Positions 48,793-59,231 of a stretch of 64,000 nucleotides of DNA are shown piece by piece. Made by a program: the position numbers and the translations under genes. The notes under the pieces are model-generated. The model made no database searches and had not been told where the DNA came from. It worked only from the letters and a program-made list of their open reading frames with translations. Numbering within the stretch: the stretch's first letter is position 1; each line of letters starts with the position of its first letter. Origin of the DNA: Andalucia godoyi (lineage: Eukaryota > Discoba > Jakobea > Jakobida > Andaluciidae); assembly GCA_009859145.1 (NCBI GenBank), contig VRVR01000004.1, positions 310,001-374,000 of the forward strand, in the 5' to 3' direction.

Positions 48793-50517
48793 TTACTTCA
48801 TGAGATGGAGGAGAAGTTGCCGCCTTTTCGGATTGTCTTCAAACAACGCATGCACCAATCGACAGAGGTCGTTGCTGGGGATATCCGAAAGGCTGCCCGA
48901 ATCCCAGTGCTCGCGGATTTCTGACATGCTATACGATAGTACGTTACAGACATCCTCGAATTCAGCAGCGTGAGGAAGATCGTAAAAGTTGGGGATATTG
49001 CAGAGCAACGCAAGCAGCTGTTGAAAATAGTCGGATTCTTCCGAGCCGATGGTCGTCTTGTTCAAGATATGATCCATGGTTCGGACCAAAACATGATCTC
49101 CGAGACGAGCATCTGCTAAATCCGCATGATGATCCATGATAAAATTCTGCACGTCCATCTTGGCCTTCTTGAACACCGGAGGATCCAGGATTCGCTGCAA
49201 CGATGGAAACACTTTTTGGATGAGAAAGTCGTCGATGCGCGCCAGTGCTTCCTCATGAGCAGCAGACGACTCACTTTCCATACGGTCTTGCAAGTACACA
49301 ATGAAATCCGCCATGAACCAATGTTGCTTGAGAAAGTCGAGGATGCTCGACTCCGGAAGCACCCCAGTGGAAACGGCAAACAAAAAGTGCATTCCATCTC
49401 GCACAATGACACGCACGTGTTTCTGAATGGACTCCGGAGAATCCTTGTGCTCTAGAATAAGCGAAGAGAGCACTGCCAGTGCCCCATCCAGATCATGTCC
49501 GAGCGAACAAAGCCGCACGCTCTCGAGCAGATCCTGTCTCTTTGCAAATGCCCATAGCTCCGTGACTGCAGCATCGCAGAGCTGCGTACCTCGAACTGTT
49601 AGATGGGCATTCTCAAGATCCTTGAACGACGATGGCACAATGCGACACAGCAATCCCCGCTCGCTCTGCAAGTCTACCTCCAGTGAAAGCCGCGTGCACA
49701 AGCCCTCCACAGCAACCAGCGCATCCATGGTGTTGGAAACATCTGCTTCTCTCCGCGTCTTTGCAGAAACAACCTTTAGCTGAACCGAGAAGGCTGTCTT
49801 TTCTTTCAACTGCAAGAGTTTTCGATTTGTCAGATTCGGCAAAAACAGATCAGAGAGGATCTTTTTCTTCACAATGCACCCGCATTCTCTTCGCAAGTCC
49901 ATGTTTTGGATTGCATCCTGGAGCGCAATAGGCGATTCATCGCGGTTCCAAATTTCCGGTGGAAACTGGATTCCATGATCAGTAACGGAAACGTGCATTC
50001 CCGCCAGCTTCCGGATTCGTTTCCTCAGCTTTGCTTGCCGAGCGCTGAACTCGGGTGATGTTTCCGGAGATTCTCCGTTTGCTTGAAGGTCTTTTAGAAG
50101 GACGGAGCACTCCCCAACACAGTTTGATTTGAAGTGACGGTCAAACTCGCGGTACACCTCAATCGTCCTGATGCGCGAGTCCAGTTCGCCACGTCTCGAA
50201 ATGTACAATGCCTCGCTACTCGTGTACTTTTGTACAAGAAGATCACCAATGCACGATCTGGAAGACACGTTTGGCGACGCCCGCAACAACGACGCCAACA
50301 GCGACGAGGACGATGCTGCTGATGAAGAGTTTGCTAACCCAGGGTACTGCAGAGTCGATTGCAATTCATCAGAAAGCATTGCAACCTGCGTGTCGATTCC
50401 GCGGAACGCCGCAAGACTGTTTCGTAAGCTCCGTGACGATTCAATCCACAACGAGCGCTGTTCCTTCTCAAGCCGCGACACCCGCTCGCTCATGCTTTGA
50501 ATCTTACTCTGCGCCAT
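48793..50517 (-). CDS. ZW10: ZW10-like kinetochore/ER tether protein
   Basis: 574 residues from ATG 50517 (MAQSKIQSMSERVSRLEKEQ). The N-terminus is coiled coil as in the CATCHR tether family. The C-terminus is diagnostic: FEDVCNVLSYSMSEIREHWD ... DLCRLVHALFEDNPKRRQLL, matching the ZW10 end pattern FxxLCxVLSxSxxEIxxRW and (L/I)xxALFxNxxxRxxxL. ZW10 works with RINT1 and NAG/Sec39 in Golgi-to-ER vesicle tethering and, in animals, in the RZZ kinetochore complex. Animal ZW10 is about 780 residues; this one is about 200 shorter. The frame upstream is open through a CA repeat but the ATG at 50517 is preferred. Confidence 0.7.
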   Translation of the reverse strand: MAQSKIQSMSERVSRLEKEQRSLWIESSRSLRNSLAAFRGIDTQVAMLSDELQSTLQYPGLANSSSAASSSSLLASLLRASPNVSSRSCIGDLLVQKYTSSEALYISRRGELDSRIRTIEVYREFDRHFKSNCVGECSVLLKDLQANGESPETSPEFSARQAKLRKRIRKLAGMHVSVTDHGIQFPPEIWNRDESPIALQDAIQNMDLRRECGCIVKKKILSDLFLPNLTNRKLLQLKEKTAFSVQLKVVSAKTRREADVSNTMDALVAVEGLCTRLSLEVDLQSERGLLCRIVPSSFKDLENAHLTVRGTQLCDAAVTELWAFAKRQDLLESVRLCSLGHDLDGALAVLSSLILEHKDSPESIQKHVRVIVRDGMHFLFAVSTGVLPESSILDFLKQHWFMADFIVYLQDRMESESSAAHEEALARIDDFLIQKVFPSLQRILDPPVFKKAKMDVQNFIMDHHADLADARLGDHVLVRTMDHILNKTTIGSEESDYFQQLLALLCNIPNFYDLPHAAEFEDVCNVLSYSMSEIREHWDSGSLSDIPSNDLCRLVHALFEDNPKRRQLLLHLMK

Positions 50518-50804
50518 TTTTCTCTCAAACACGCAGTCACGCAATACTATCAAATCGACCCGACCTTCTCTCTCACTCTCGCACACTCGCACACACACAC
50601 ACACACGCAGAGGCCCACACGATCGAATCTTCATCCGTACTGTAGTTCAGAGTGTAGTCATCCAAAGTGTGGGCCGGCTGACAAATGTCGACGACGGTCC
50701 ACCTTTGCCAGAACACAACGACGAAAGAACAAGAAGGAAACGCAGGAAAAGGAGGAGGAACGAAGAGTCTGAACATCATAAGCAAAGAGGCATGTTGTGA
50801 TCAA
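50518..50804. other. Divergent intergenic region, ZW10 / SPF30
   Basis: 287 bp containing a short (CA)n at about 50590-50608. No gene. Confidence 0.5.
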
Positions 50805-51743
50805 ATGGCAGATGATCTGGATACGTACAAGGCGCAACTTGCAGAAGTGGATCAGCTCTTGGCGCTGGCGCCAGACGACGCGGATGCAATCGAGCTGAAA
50901 CAGACGCTTCTGCATCTGATGGCTTCCGTACAGCCGCCGACGTCATCGCAGTCGTCGGAATCAACGGCAGCAAAGGTGCCTGTCAATGCCGTGGTGGCGG
51001 TGGAGGGCGAGAAGAAACCCCGACCGGTGTATCAGATCGGCCAACATGCAATTGCAAAGTACAAGGTGGACGGGCGTCACTATACATGTCTCATTACGGG
51101 TATGTTTTTCTTTCTTTTTTATATTATTTTCATTATTTTCTTCTTTTGTGTGAGTGTGTGTGTGAGTGTGTGTGGGTGTGTTGGGCTACTTAAATTGCAA
51201 GTCCAAGTTTTATGAACTGCGTTTTTGTCGTTAATATTGCTGTTGTTGATAGATATTGATGAGCGGCAGCAAATGGCTACAGTTCGGTTTGTGGGGTATC
51301 CAAGCTCCTTATCTGACCGTGTTCATTTTAGAGAAATGCGGCCGTTTCGCGGTGCAGATATGACCTTGTTGCGAGCTGGAGGTCGATGTGAAGCAGTGGA
51401 TCCGCAGAGCGGGAGCTGGGTAGCCGGCGTGCTCGATACGATTTCCAAGAGTACTCCGCCGACGTACTGGGTGGTGTTGCAGAATTCGAAACGCGGGACG
51501 GCAATCGAGGTCCCAGCGAGTGCTATCCGGCCGTCGTTGGAGGATGTAGAAGCCAAACGAGCGCTCATGAAAGCCGGAAGAAAACGAACAATCCAGGAAG
51601 CGCAAGCAAAAGAAGACGAAGCCAGCTTCAGTTCGTGGAGGCAGTTTGCCGCCAAGAACGTCCCCTCTTCTTTTTCTTCTTCTTCTTCTTCTTCTTCTTC
51701 TTCTTCTTTAAAGTTTGGCGCGTTCAACTCCAAGCCAAGATAA
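50805..51743 (+). CDS. SMNDC1: Survival-of-motor-neuron-related splicing factor 30 (SPF30/SMNDC1)
   Basis: Tudor-domain spliceosome factor needed for tri-snRNP joining. Exons 50805-51099 and 51253-51743 flank a 153-nt intron (GTATGT ... GATAG, phase 1) and give 261 residues. An N-terminal helix MADDLDTYKAQLAEVDQLLA matches the SPF30 start. The Tudor domain (about 75-125) reads YQIGQHAIAKYKVDGRHYTC, then across the junction LITDIDERQQMATVRFVGY. A second Tudor-like segment (about 135-190: LRAGGRCEAVDPQSGSWVAG) follows; animal SPF30 has one. The C-terminus has the WxxF motif of the family (SSWRQFAAKN) and a poly-Ser run from a TCT repeat at 51670-51709. Confidence 0.8.
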
Positions 51744-52571
51744 CCGTCACCAATCATCCTCTCCGTTAAAATTCCATCTATGATTTTTGATTGTCTCCTG
51801 TCGCCCGCTGTAATTACTTCTCATTCACAAATTGAAAAGGCAATCCTCGCCGGTCGTAGGTCAGTTTCAGTCCCATTTTCTCTCTTTCTCTTTTTCTCTC
51901 TCCGCCCCTCTCTCTCTCGGAAGTATCTCGGTCCCCTTTGGACAACAGCTCCGAATTGGCCACTTTCGAGAAACACGCCTTCCCATCCCAAAAGCCCGGT
52001 GGATGAGGGGCGGTTTCTCTCGAGTCTCGGAGCTCTCCCCCGTCCATCGACCTTTTTCCCCCGCTCCTGTCTCTCTCCCCCCCTTTCAAGTAACCCTCAT
52101 CTCGCCTTCTCCTTTCTTTCCCTAACCCCCGACTTCGGACCATCGCCCCCCCCCCCCCCCCCCTTCTTTGCATCTTTTACCCTTACACTCCCAACCCCGT
52201 GTCCTTCCACGCGCCCCTTTCCTCCCTCTTCCCCCCGTCTAGTCCGTTACAGTTTGGAAACATTTTCCTCATTCATGCCACTACTCTCTATCCACCCGTT
52301 TTGGTTACCATTGTAATACCTTTTTTTTTTTTTGGCTTTTCTGTATTCGTCTTTCTCTTCATTCGTCCTTTTCATCATCCTTCATCAACCTGTCTTTCTC
52401 TTATTTTTTATTTTGCTTTTATTTTATTTTTTTATATAACAATTTTTTTTTAATCCTCTTCTTTTTTTTCTTTTTTTTCTTTTTTCTTTCTTGATTTAGA
52501 TTCTTGCATCTTTTGTATATTTTTCCTGCGACTGCACAAGTAGCAACGACAGCAAGAAGAAAGAAAGAAAA
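51744..52571. other. Histone H3 upstream region, extremely pyrimidine-rich
   Basis: 828 bp. From 51870 to 52260 the plus strand is almost all C/T, including a run of 18 C at 52146-52163, then T-rich to 52500. TTTAG at 52495-52499 after a T-run could end a 5' UTR intron. No credible coding frame despite open stretches. Confidence 0.5.
52431..52440 (+). promoter_or_regulatory. TATA-like element (TTTATATAAC)
   Basis: TATA-box-like string about 130 bp upstream of the histone H3 start codon. The function is inferred from position. Confidence 0.3.
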
Positions 52572-53027
52572 ATGGCACGCACCAAGCAAACTGCACGCAA
52601 GTCGATGGGAGCTAAGGCGCCCCGCAAGCACCTTCTTGCGTCAAAGGCTGCACGCAAGTCGGCACCTTCGTCGGCTGGAGGAGTGAAGAAAGCACATCGC
52701 TTCCGTCCTGGAACTGTCGCGCTTCGAGAGATCCGCAAGTTCCAAAAGTCCACTGAGCTGTTGATTCGCAAAGCTCCGTTCCAGCGCCTGGTCCGTGAGA
52801 TTGCCCAGCAGGCAGGATCGGGATCGTTTGGCGGCTCCGGTTCAGACATCCGATTCCAGTCTGTTGCGCTGTCTGCTCTTCAGGAAGCGGCGGAAGCATA
52901 TCTTGTGGGACTCTTTGAAGATACCAACTTGTGCGCTATCCACGCGCACAGAGTCACCGTCATGCCAAAGGACATGCAGCTCGCTCGCCGTATCCGTGGC
53001 GAACGCGCAACTGCAACATCCGCCTAA
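52572..53027 (+). CDS. Divergent histone H3 variant with enlarged loop 1
   Basis: A 151-residue H3 (usual length 136 with Met). The N-terminal tail keeps [10 protein letters not shown] (K4, K9, S10) and AARKSAP (K27, S28), but Thr11 is Met, and single residues are inserted before K23 and before K36. P38 of the canonical tail is Ala (VKKAHR). The fold is intact: [34 protein letters not shown], then helix 2 [26 protein letters not shown] and [16 protein letters not shown]. Between helix 1 and loop 1 the canonical DFKTD is replaced by a Gly/Ser-rich stretch ([13 protein letters not shown]), eight residues longer, with loss of K79. The tail is extended by TATSA. Loop-1 enlargement is a CENP-A trait, yet the canonical tail argues against a simple CENP-A call. 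No intron. Confidence 0.9.
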   Translation: MARTKQTARKSMGAKAPRKHLLASKAARKSAPSSAGGVKKAHRFRPGTVALREIRKFQKSTELLIRKAPFQRLVREIAQQAGSGSFGGSGSDIRFQSVALSALQEAAEAYLVGLFEDTNLCAIHAHRVTVMPKDMQLARRIRGERATATSA

Positions 53028-53203
53028 CCGAAGCGGCTGTCAGAAGAAGAAAGAAAGGAAAAAGAAAAGAAAAAAGAACTTGATTATAACCACCCCATAA
53101 AATCCCTTCACGCAATCATTTTATTATTCGCCGTGTCTTTTCGTTTCTTTTTACGAGTTGTGTTCTGCATTCAGTTTTTTTAACTCGTTGGAAAGGAGCA
53201 GAA

Positions 53204-55231
53204 TCACGAAGACGGCTGGTCGGTCACAACAATCGAATCGGCATTGGAGCTGGATTCTTCCGCTGCGTTCTTTCTCCTGGGCCTTCTTTCTCCATTCGAG
53301 TTGTAGTTTCCGTTGTTGGCGCTGTTCGGTCCGTCAAAGTGGCGAGTGTATCTCCGCGGAGGACGCTCTCCGTTCTGCGGATTGCTTGCACCGTCGGAAA
53401 CACCCTCTGCCTTCTCTGCCGCAAGATTTCGCTCGGCTCGCTTGGTGACCCGAGCGACGAGCTCCTTAATAGATGCGGCGTCCAATCCTTTCTCCTCCAC
53501 TCGCTTCACGATTTCCTCAGTGGGTTTTTGCAGAATCGCAAGCTTGTTGGCCCAAATGCGGTAGATTGCCATGGGCCCCGCACCTCGTCCACCGGCCTGC
53601 AAATCGACATCCTCGAGCCTCTTGACCAGCTTCTCAAGTTCCTCCAGTCTTCCGGTACGGGCATAGCCGGAAGCAAGCAAGATCTGGATCTCTTCGTCCG
53701 ACTCGGTATTCAAACCGCGCTCTTTCATCAAACGGACAACAGCCTCTGCGGATTGCAGCCGTCTGCAAGAGATGGAAACTCGCAGCAAGCTGCGGAACGT
53801 CTCAATCGACGGATGGGTTTGCAGCGACTTTCCATACGCGTCAAAGGTGGCGAACGCGCGATCCAAATCATTCAACGGAACACAGGCACCGATAAGTGCG
53901 TCCAAACATGCGGAAACATGTGCTTGAGACGGCAGCACATCCCGGCGGACAGCATCTTCAAGTGCATAGTACGCACGATCCAAGTCTTCGACGGATCGCG
54001 CAGCAGAGAAGCGCACTCCCGCGAGCGCATTCGCATCCAGCGTCGGTGCAATAAGTGACTCGCCAAGTTTGACTGTCTGGGCACCCGTTTCAAACTTGTT
54101 GACAGTTTCCCATGCTTCAGCCCATCTACCGCACGCAGCCTGTGCAGAAGAGACGGCCTCCATGAGTGCTTGGTTCTTGGTGACATCGTACACGTTGGCA
54201 AATTGCTCAGTTTGCAACATGGATACAACCTCGTCAAGCAACGCACCAGAGCGACGGGCAAATGCACAGTCCAGAAGCGCGATCACGAGTCCAATGTCCA
54301 GACGCAGCTGCGAATACTTTTCGCGAATCTTCTTGAGCAACGTGACCGACGGCTCGGCGAGCCGTGCGGGGGCCAGAAGTGCGATTGCAGATGCATACAC
54401 GGCAACATCGAGTTCAATACCTTGCTTCACAGCTGCATCTAGCAAAAGAGCGACGGAACGCGGCTTGCGATCTGCTACAGCATTGCGAATCAGCGATGGA
54501 TACACATTTGCGTTGGGAGTGACTCCGGCAGTAATCATTTCTTCCGCGATGGCAACTGCACGTCCGTACACTGACGCCTTTCCAGCAACGGCCATCAGAT
54601 AGGAGAACGTGTATGCATCAGGGACAAGTCCCTTTGCTTTGATCGAGCGGAACACAGCCTCCGCCTTTCCAAGTTCGCCTCTCATGATACATGCGCGAAT
54701 CGCTGCATTGTACGTATAAATGGTAGGCTTCATGTCCTTTTCTTCCGCAGTCTGCAGCAGCTGAGCAGCCTTTGACGACTCTCCCTTGCGGGCATGCGCA
54801 CTCATTGCGTGGTTGATCGCAACAATGTTCGGCGTCACTCCAGCAACCATCAGCTCGTCAAACACTGCAAGAACTCCATCCATGTCCTGCTCCGACGCAG
54901 CCTTCGTCATCCGCATGTTGTATGGATGGCAAGGCGAATGGCGTCGCGCTGCATTCGTTTCGCGCTTCATCGACTCTGCGAGCTCATCATAGGCACTTGA
55001 CGAATAGCTGTCATTCTTGAACGACGGTTTCGGTGCTGGAACGGGAGTTTGCGCTGCACCGGGCTCTCCTGCAGCACCGTCCATTGAAGCAGTCTCAGCG
55101 GTTGCCACAGACTCTGCAGTTGACATTGCTCGAGCAAAAACTGAGCGTGACGACGCCGATGAAGATGACAACGATAACGACGAAATCCGGGTGGCCTGGA
55201 CAAGTCGGCTCAGCTGGCGAAATCCTTGCAT
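53204..55231 (-). CDS. Pentatricopeptide repeat (PPR) protein, probably mitochondrial
   Basis: 675 residues from ATG 55231. The N-terminus MQGFRQLSRLVQATRISSLS, Arg/Ser-rich without acids, fits a mitochondrial presequence. PPR motifs of the P type start near residue 120: GVTPNIVAINHAMSAHARKG, KPTIYTYNAAIRACIMRGEL, VPDAYTFSYLMAVAGKASVY and TPNANVYPSLIRNAV. At least five good and several degenerate repeats reach to about 560. The C-terminus is Arg/Asn-rich and disordered (PPRRYTRHF ... GERRPRRKN), probably RNA-binding or flexible. PPR proteins process, stabilise or help translate organellar RNA; the target cannot be read safely. An ACAAAA-type repeat (55246-55277) lies just upstream. Confidence 0.85.
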   Translation of the reverse strand: MQGFRQLSRLVQATRISSLSLSSSSASSRSVFARAMSTAESVATAETASMDGAAGEPGAAQTPVPAPKPSFKNDSYSSSAYDELAESMKRETNAARRHSPCHPYNMRMTKAASEQDMDGVLAVFDELMVAGVTPNIVAINHAMSAHARKGESSKAAQLLQTAEEKDMKPTIYTYNAAIRACIMRGELGKAEAVFRSIKAKGLVPDAYTFSYLMAVAGKASVYGRAVAIAEEMITAGVTPNANVYPSLIRNAVADRKPRSVALLLDAAVKQGIELDVAVYASAIALLAPARLAEPSVTLLKKIREKYSQLRLDIGLVIALLDCAFARRSGALLDEVVSMLQTEQFANVYDVTKNQALMEAVSSAQAACGRWAEAWETVNKFETGAQTVKLGESLIAPTLDANALAGVRFSAARSVEDLDRAYYALEDAVRRDVLPSQAHVSACLDALIGACVPLNDLDRAFATFDAYGKSLQTHPSIETFRSLLRVSISCRRLQSAEAVVRLMKERGLNTESDEEIQILLASGYARTGRLEELEKLVKRLEDVDLQAGGRGAGPMAIYRIWANKLAILQKPTEEIVKRVEEKGLDAASIKELVARVTKRAERNLAAEKAEGVSDGASNPQNGERPPRRYTRHFDGPNSANNGNYNSNGERRPRRKNAAEESSSNADSIVVTDQPSS

Positions 55232-55939
55232 TGTCACCACACACAAAAACAAAAACAAAAACAAAAACAAAAACAAATTGGAAGGAATACTAAAAAGAAA
55301 AGGATGACGAAGACGCTACGATTTACAATTGGATCGCCCACCAAATTCAGACTGGGAAGAATTTGGAAAAACAAAACAAAAGAAGAAGAAGAAATTAGAA
55401 AAACATGTAGAAAAAGAAAAAGAAAAGGTTCAGAAAGTCTGAGAATCGAAATTGATCCTTTATGAAAATAATATATATACGCTTGTTTTTGTCTGAGTGC
55501 GAAAAGCGAAAGGCTTTGAAGAAAAAACAATCAGAGAGAGCTTTTCGTCTTTCCCTTCAGGTTTCAGCACGTTACAACCGCGATGATTGTGTTTTTTCTT
55601 TTCCCTTTTTGGTTGTTGAAGCGAACGTTGGATTTGCCCTCGATGGTCGATGGTCATGGAATCAAATGAAAAAAATGAGAATGGGAATGAATAGCCTAGA
55701 GAATGAGTATGGTTTCGAAAGGGCAAGATTAAATACTAACAGGAAAAAAAGAAAAGAATAATAATAATAAAAATAGAGAATGGGATATATAAGGCGTGAC
55801 CTTCATTGAGCAAGTCACAAAGACACACGAACATCGACAAATACACGTGCCTTTGCTATTCTTCCGCATTTGTTTTTTTCTTGTTTTTCTTCCCAAATCA
55901 CAACACGAACTACACATCTTCCATATTGTCTCTTAACAA
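55232..55939. other. Spacer between beta adaptin stop and PPR start
   Basis: 708 bp on the 5' side of the PPR gene and the 3' side of the adaptin gene (both minus). It contains an (ACAAAA)n tract at 55246-55277, purine-rich stretches, and TATATAAGGC at about 55786. No gene found. Confidence 0.5.
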
Positions 55940-58606
55940 TTAAGCAAGAATCTTGGTAAGCAGAGCGGTAAGACCTTCCTGGATACCGCCGGAGCCTGTT
56001 CGAATTGCAATCGAGATGGAGTTGGTGCCAAACATGTCTGCGGTCTCGGGGACTGAAACCTCCAAAAGAACGGCATCTCCAGAAGACTTGATACGGGCGG
56101 CACAGAAAAGAACGGCCTTTCCATCGACCTTCTTTTCTGCAATCGTATAGATCGAGCGAGAAGTCAGCGTCTTCTTGGCGGTCGCAGGGTCCATTGAAGA
56201 ATTAACTGCCATTCGTCGCTCCAAACTGTCATCAATTGACTGCCAAGTTGCAAGGAATTCGGGGCGCTCCATCGGACCATCGTTCGAGAACAGCATATTT
56301 GCATCAAACGCTGCCTGGAAATACACCACACCAACAGAGCACTTGACTGCCATTTGCAGATGGGGGTTGAACGGACCAGAATTCTGTCCGAGAGCCATGG
56401 CCAGCGTTGCCTCGCCAGACGCACCAGGGGCGAGATCCGGCATGCGCAGCGGCTGTGCAGGAACGATGCCATACGAGTTCTTGTTAAACTGGATGGCAAA
56501 CTGGCCGATCGGAGCCGGCGAAGTGTTCTTGAACGTCAGCGAAATCAAACCACCCGGGAGGAAGGCTCCATAGACCTCAAGACCCTTGCCGCGGTCCGCA
56601 GGGAGCCATAAGCTCTTTTGGGCGGTGCTCGAAGACGGGGCTGCTGCTTGTTGCCTTGGGGCTGCCGCAGGAGCCGGGGTTCCGAATCCAAGCAAGTCGT
56701 CCATACCACCACCACCAGATGGTGCAGACGCTTGAGGAGTGTTGCTGTCGTCGTCGTTTCCGGTCGAGATGATTTCGTTGCCGTCGTCCTCGTCCTCGTC
56801 CTCGCGATCCTGTGCAATTCCTCTGAAGTCCGGAACAAAGGTCTCGGGCGGCTTGTGGTAGACGGACGCAAGGGTTCCAAGGTCCTTGACGAGTCTGTTG
56901 AGCAGATCTGGATCAAGTCGAGACACAGAATCGGAAATCTGAGGCTTGGATGAAAGGACAATGTCGCGAGCTGCATCTGGGTCATTGGAGAGCATGCGCC
57001 AGTAGATGAAACCACGATCACGCAGATCCGGGTTGTCCGTCTCCTCTGTGGCAAGCTGGAGGACACGTTGGACCAGTTCTTGTGTATCATCCGGGCGGTG
57101 CAGGAACAGCTTGACAACGGCCGTAAGCAAAGCAAGCTGCACATTGGCTGGCTCGTCGGAGAATCCATCCACGAACGACTCCAAGAGCTCGCCTGCATTC
57201 TCGATACGAGGAGAGTACTCGCCGATGATCCAGATCATGGCGGCCTTGGCCTCCGGCTCGTCCAAAGTGTCGAGATTCTCGCACAAAGTGGCGATGACGG
57301 ACTCGTATTTCTCGGGGTACTTGCGGAAAATATCCTTGATGACAACGATGGCTTCCTGAACGACGTAGTTGACCTTGGTTTTGATAAGCTCGAGCAGCGC
57401 TTCAACGCACTTCGGGGCAGCACGCTCAAGTTGAATAGCGCATCGACCAATCGAACGGACGGCACGGCGGACAAATTCAACATCGACCTCCGTGGCATAC
57501 TCTTTGAATTCAGCCAGGACAGAGTCAATGTTGCGCTCCGACGCAAGCTTGACCATAATCTCAAGCTTCTCCATCTTGACGTAAATCGGATCGTTGTACT
57601 TTGCAAAGAAAACCTTGACATCCGACTGAAGAACTCCGGGGCGCTTCTGAATGATAAGGTCGATGTTGCGGAGTGCAACGTACTGCACCTCTGGCTCGCC
57701 GTTAAGCATGGTGATCAGCGGCGGACCCATCTTCTTGCAGTAAAGCTTGACCTGATCGTCGTCTTCGTCCAAGTGGTCCAGCATAGAGAGAATGGTCTTG
57801 ACGGCTCCGATAACTACTGCAGGGTTTGCATGATTCAGTCGCGGCGCGACACGCTCGCAAATATCCTGTGCATCACGAGTATCGAGAGGCTTGTAGTTCA
57901 CCAGAGCATCCAAAACAGAGATTTGTCCCCATTCTGAGCATTCATTCATTGCAGCGAGCATCTTCTGGACCGTCTTGCGGTTCAGCTCAAGCGCTCCAAC
58001 CTCCATCAGGGAGGTCACGGCATTTGCAACCACGGCGGGATTCGCATCTGAAATGAGCTCCTGGAGCATATCGACGAAGCCCTGGGTGCGCACCAGATCC
58101 GGCGCAATCTCAAACAGCTTGGCAATGGAAATTGCTGCTGTCTTGCGGACGTATGGGTCCGGATCCTTCACGGCTCTACGAAGAGGGTCCGCAAGGTACT
58201 CCTGGATGTTCTCAACACGAACACAGCCCATGGTACGGACAGCTAGCGCACGAACCAGCGGGTTGGGATCTTGTGCATCCTGGTTGAAGGTGTTGACGGC
58301 CATCATGGCCAGCTCAGGTTTGGTCTTGGCGTAGTTCATAATGTAGAGATAGATCAGCTTCTTGAGTTCGATGTTGTTGGTATGGACACACTTGACCATA
58401 TCCGAAAACAAGGCAGATACATCCTTTCCAACAGTCATTGCTGCAACGACTTTCTTCACAGTTTCCTTCTGGATGGTCTTCTCAGGATTGAGAAGACCGT
58501 CCTTCCATTCTGCAAGCTCGCCCTTCTTGTTCGAACCGAAATACTGGTCTCCAGAACCAGCGGCGGCAGCACCCGCTGGGGTGGAGGTTTTAGGCCTTGA
58601 CGCCAT
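55940..58606 (-). CDS. AP-1/AP-2 beta adaptin
   Basis: 888 residues; the large beta subunit of clathrin adaptor complexes, with one beta chain probably shared by AP-1 and AP-2 as in many protists. The trunk (about 20-590) is an armadillo solenoid: YFGSNKKGELAEWKDGLLNPEK, VNTFNQDAQDPNPLVRALAVRTMGCVRVENI, KDPDPYVRKTAAISIAKLFEI and RNIDLIIQKRPGVLQ are nearly invariant family strings. The hinge (about 600-675) is acidic and Gly/Ala-rich and contains DDLLGFG, close to a clathrin-box-like LLxF element. The appendage (about 685-888) begins GKGLEVYGAFLPGGLISLTF. Single exon, start MASRPKTSTPAGAAAAGS. The identification is secure; AP-1 versus AP-2 is undecided. Confidence 0.95.
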   Translation of the reverse strand: MASRPKTSTPAGAAAAGSGDQYFGSNKKGELAEWKDGLLNPEKTIQKETVKKVVAAMTVGKDVSALFSDMVKCVHTNNIELKKLIYLYIMNYAKTKPELAMMAVNTFNQDAQDPNPLVRALAVRTMGCVRVENIQEYLADPLRRAVKDPDPYVRKTAAISIAKLFEIAPDLVRTQGFVDMLQELISDANPAVVANAVTSLMEVGALELNRKTVQKMLAAMNECSEWGQISVLDALVNYKPLDTRDAQDICERVAPRLNHANPAVVIGAVKTILSMLDHLDEDDDQVKLYCKKMGPPLITMLNGEPEVQYVALRNIDLIIQKRPGVLQSDVKVFFAKYNDPIYVKMEKLEIMVKLASERNIDSVLAEFKEYATEVDVEFVRRAVRSIGRCAIQLERAAPKCVEALLELIKTKVNYVVQEAIVVIKDIFRKYPEKYESVIATLCENLDTLDEPEAKAAMIWIIGEYSPRIENAGELLESFVDGFSDEPANVQLALLTAVVKLFLHRPDDTQELVQRVLQLATEETDNPDLRDRGFIYWRMLSNDPDAARDIVLSSKPQISDSVSRLDPDLLNRLVKDLGTLASVYHKPPETFVPDFRGIAQDREDEDEDDGNEIISTGNDDDSNTPQASAPSGGGGMDDLLGFGTPAPAAAPRQQAAAPSSSTAQKSLWLPADRGKGLEVYGAFLPGGLISLTFKNTSPAPIGQFAIQFNKNSYGIVPAQPLRMPDLAPGASGEATLAMALGQNSGPFNPHLQMAVKCSVGVVYFQAAFDANMLFSNDGPMERPEFLATWQSIDDSLERRMAVNSSMDPATAKKTLTSRSIYTIAEKKVDGKAVLFCAARIKSSGDAVLLEVSVPETADMFGTNSISIAIRTGSGGIQEGLTALLTKILA

Positions 58607-59231
58607 TTCAATTCAGATCAACAATATAATTAAAAAAATGCAATAGAAAAAAAGAAACGGGGGAGAAGGAAGAAAAAAAAAAGAAAGAAGAGAAGGAAAT
58701 AAAAGAAAAGAATAAACCACAAATGCAAAATGAAGAGAGAAAAGAAAGGGAAAACCTCGTTGTTGTGCAGAAGAAGAAGGGGATCGACTTTGTTGAAGGG
58801 ACTTCGCCACGCTGAGACGTGAAGTTCTCGAGAGACCGAAGGTGAGTGAGAAGAGAGAAAAAATGTAATTTTTTCTTTCCTATTGGGATTCCCCCCGTTT
58901 ATGTCATTGGGTCAGCGTCAGTCTGTCAGCAGCGACTCCTGTGACAGAATCGTCCGAGATTGTCAGACAGTGTCATTCCATATGGGGGTCTGTTTTTCCC
59001 AGCAGACTCGAATTGTTCTGGAAGCTTGTCGTGGTTTCCGTATGTTGCGTGTGTGTGTGCGTGTGCCGCAGGGTTGTGCATCGAGCAGCAGCAATTGCGA
59101 ATAGAATGCCGCTGCGTTCCTTACAATTCTTCTCTGGCTCCGTTACGAATTCCTGAAAAGAGGGGAGAGAAAACGAAGAAGAAGAAGAAGAAGAAGAGAG
59201 AAGAAAGGGAAAGGGAAAACGAGAAAAAAAA
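58607..59231. other. Divergent intergenic region, beta adaptin / RNase T2
   Basis: 625 bp. Purine-rich at 58640-58780 (pyrimidine-rich 5' UTR on the adaptin strand) and at 59150-59230, directly upstream of RNase T2. TAATTAAAAAAATG at 58626-58640 is near the adaptin start. No gene. Confidence 0.45.

Noticed and set aside
51780-52453. Open plus-strand frames upstream of histone H3
   Set aside because: They arise from C/T-only sequence (Pro/Ser/Leu/Phe) and lack any structure beyond it.
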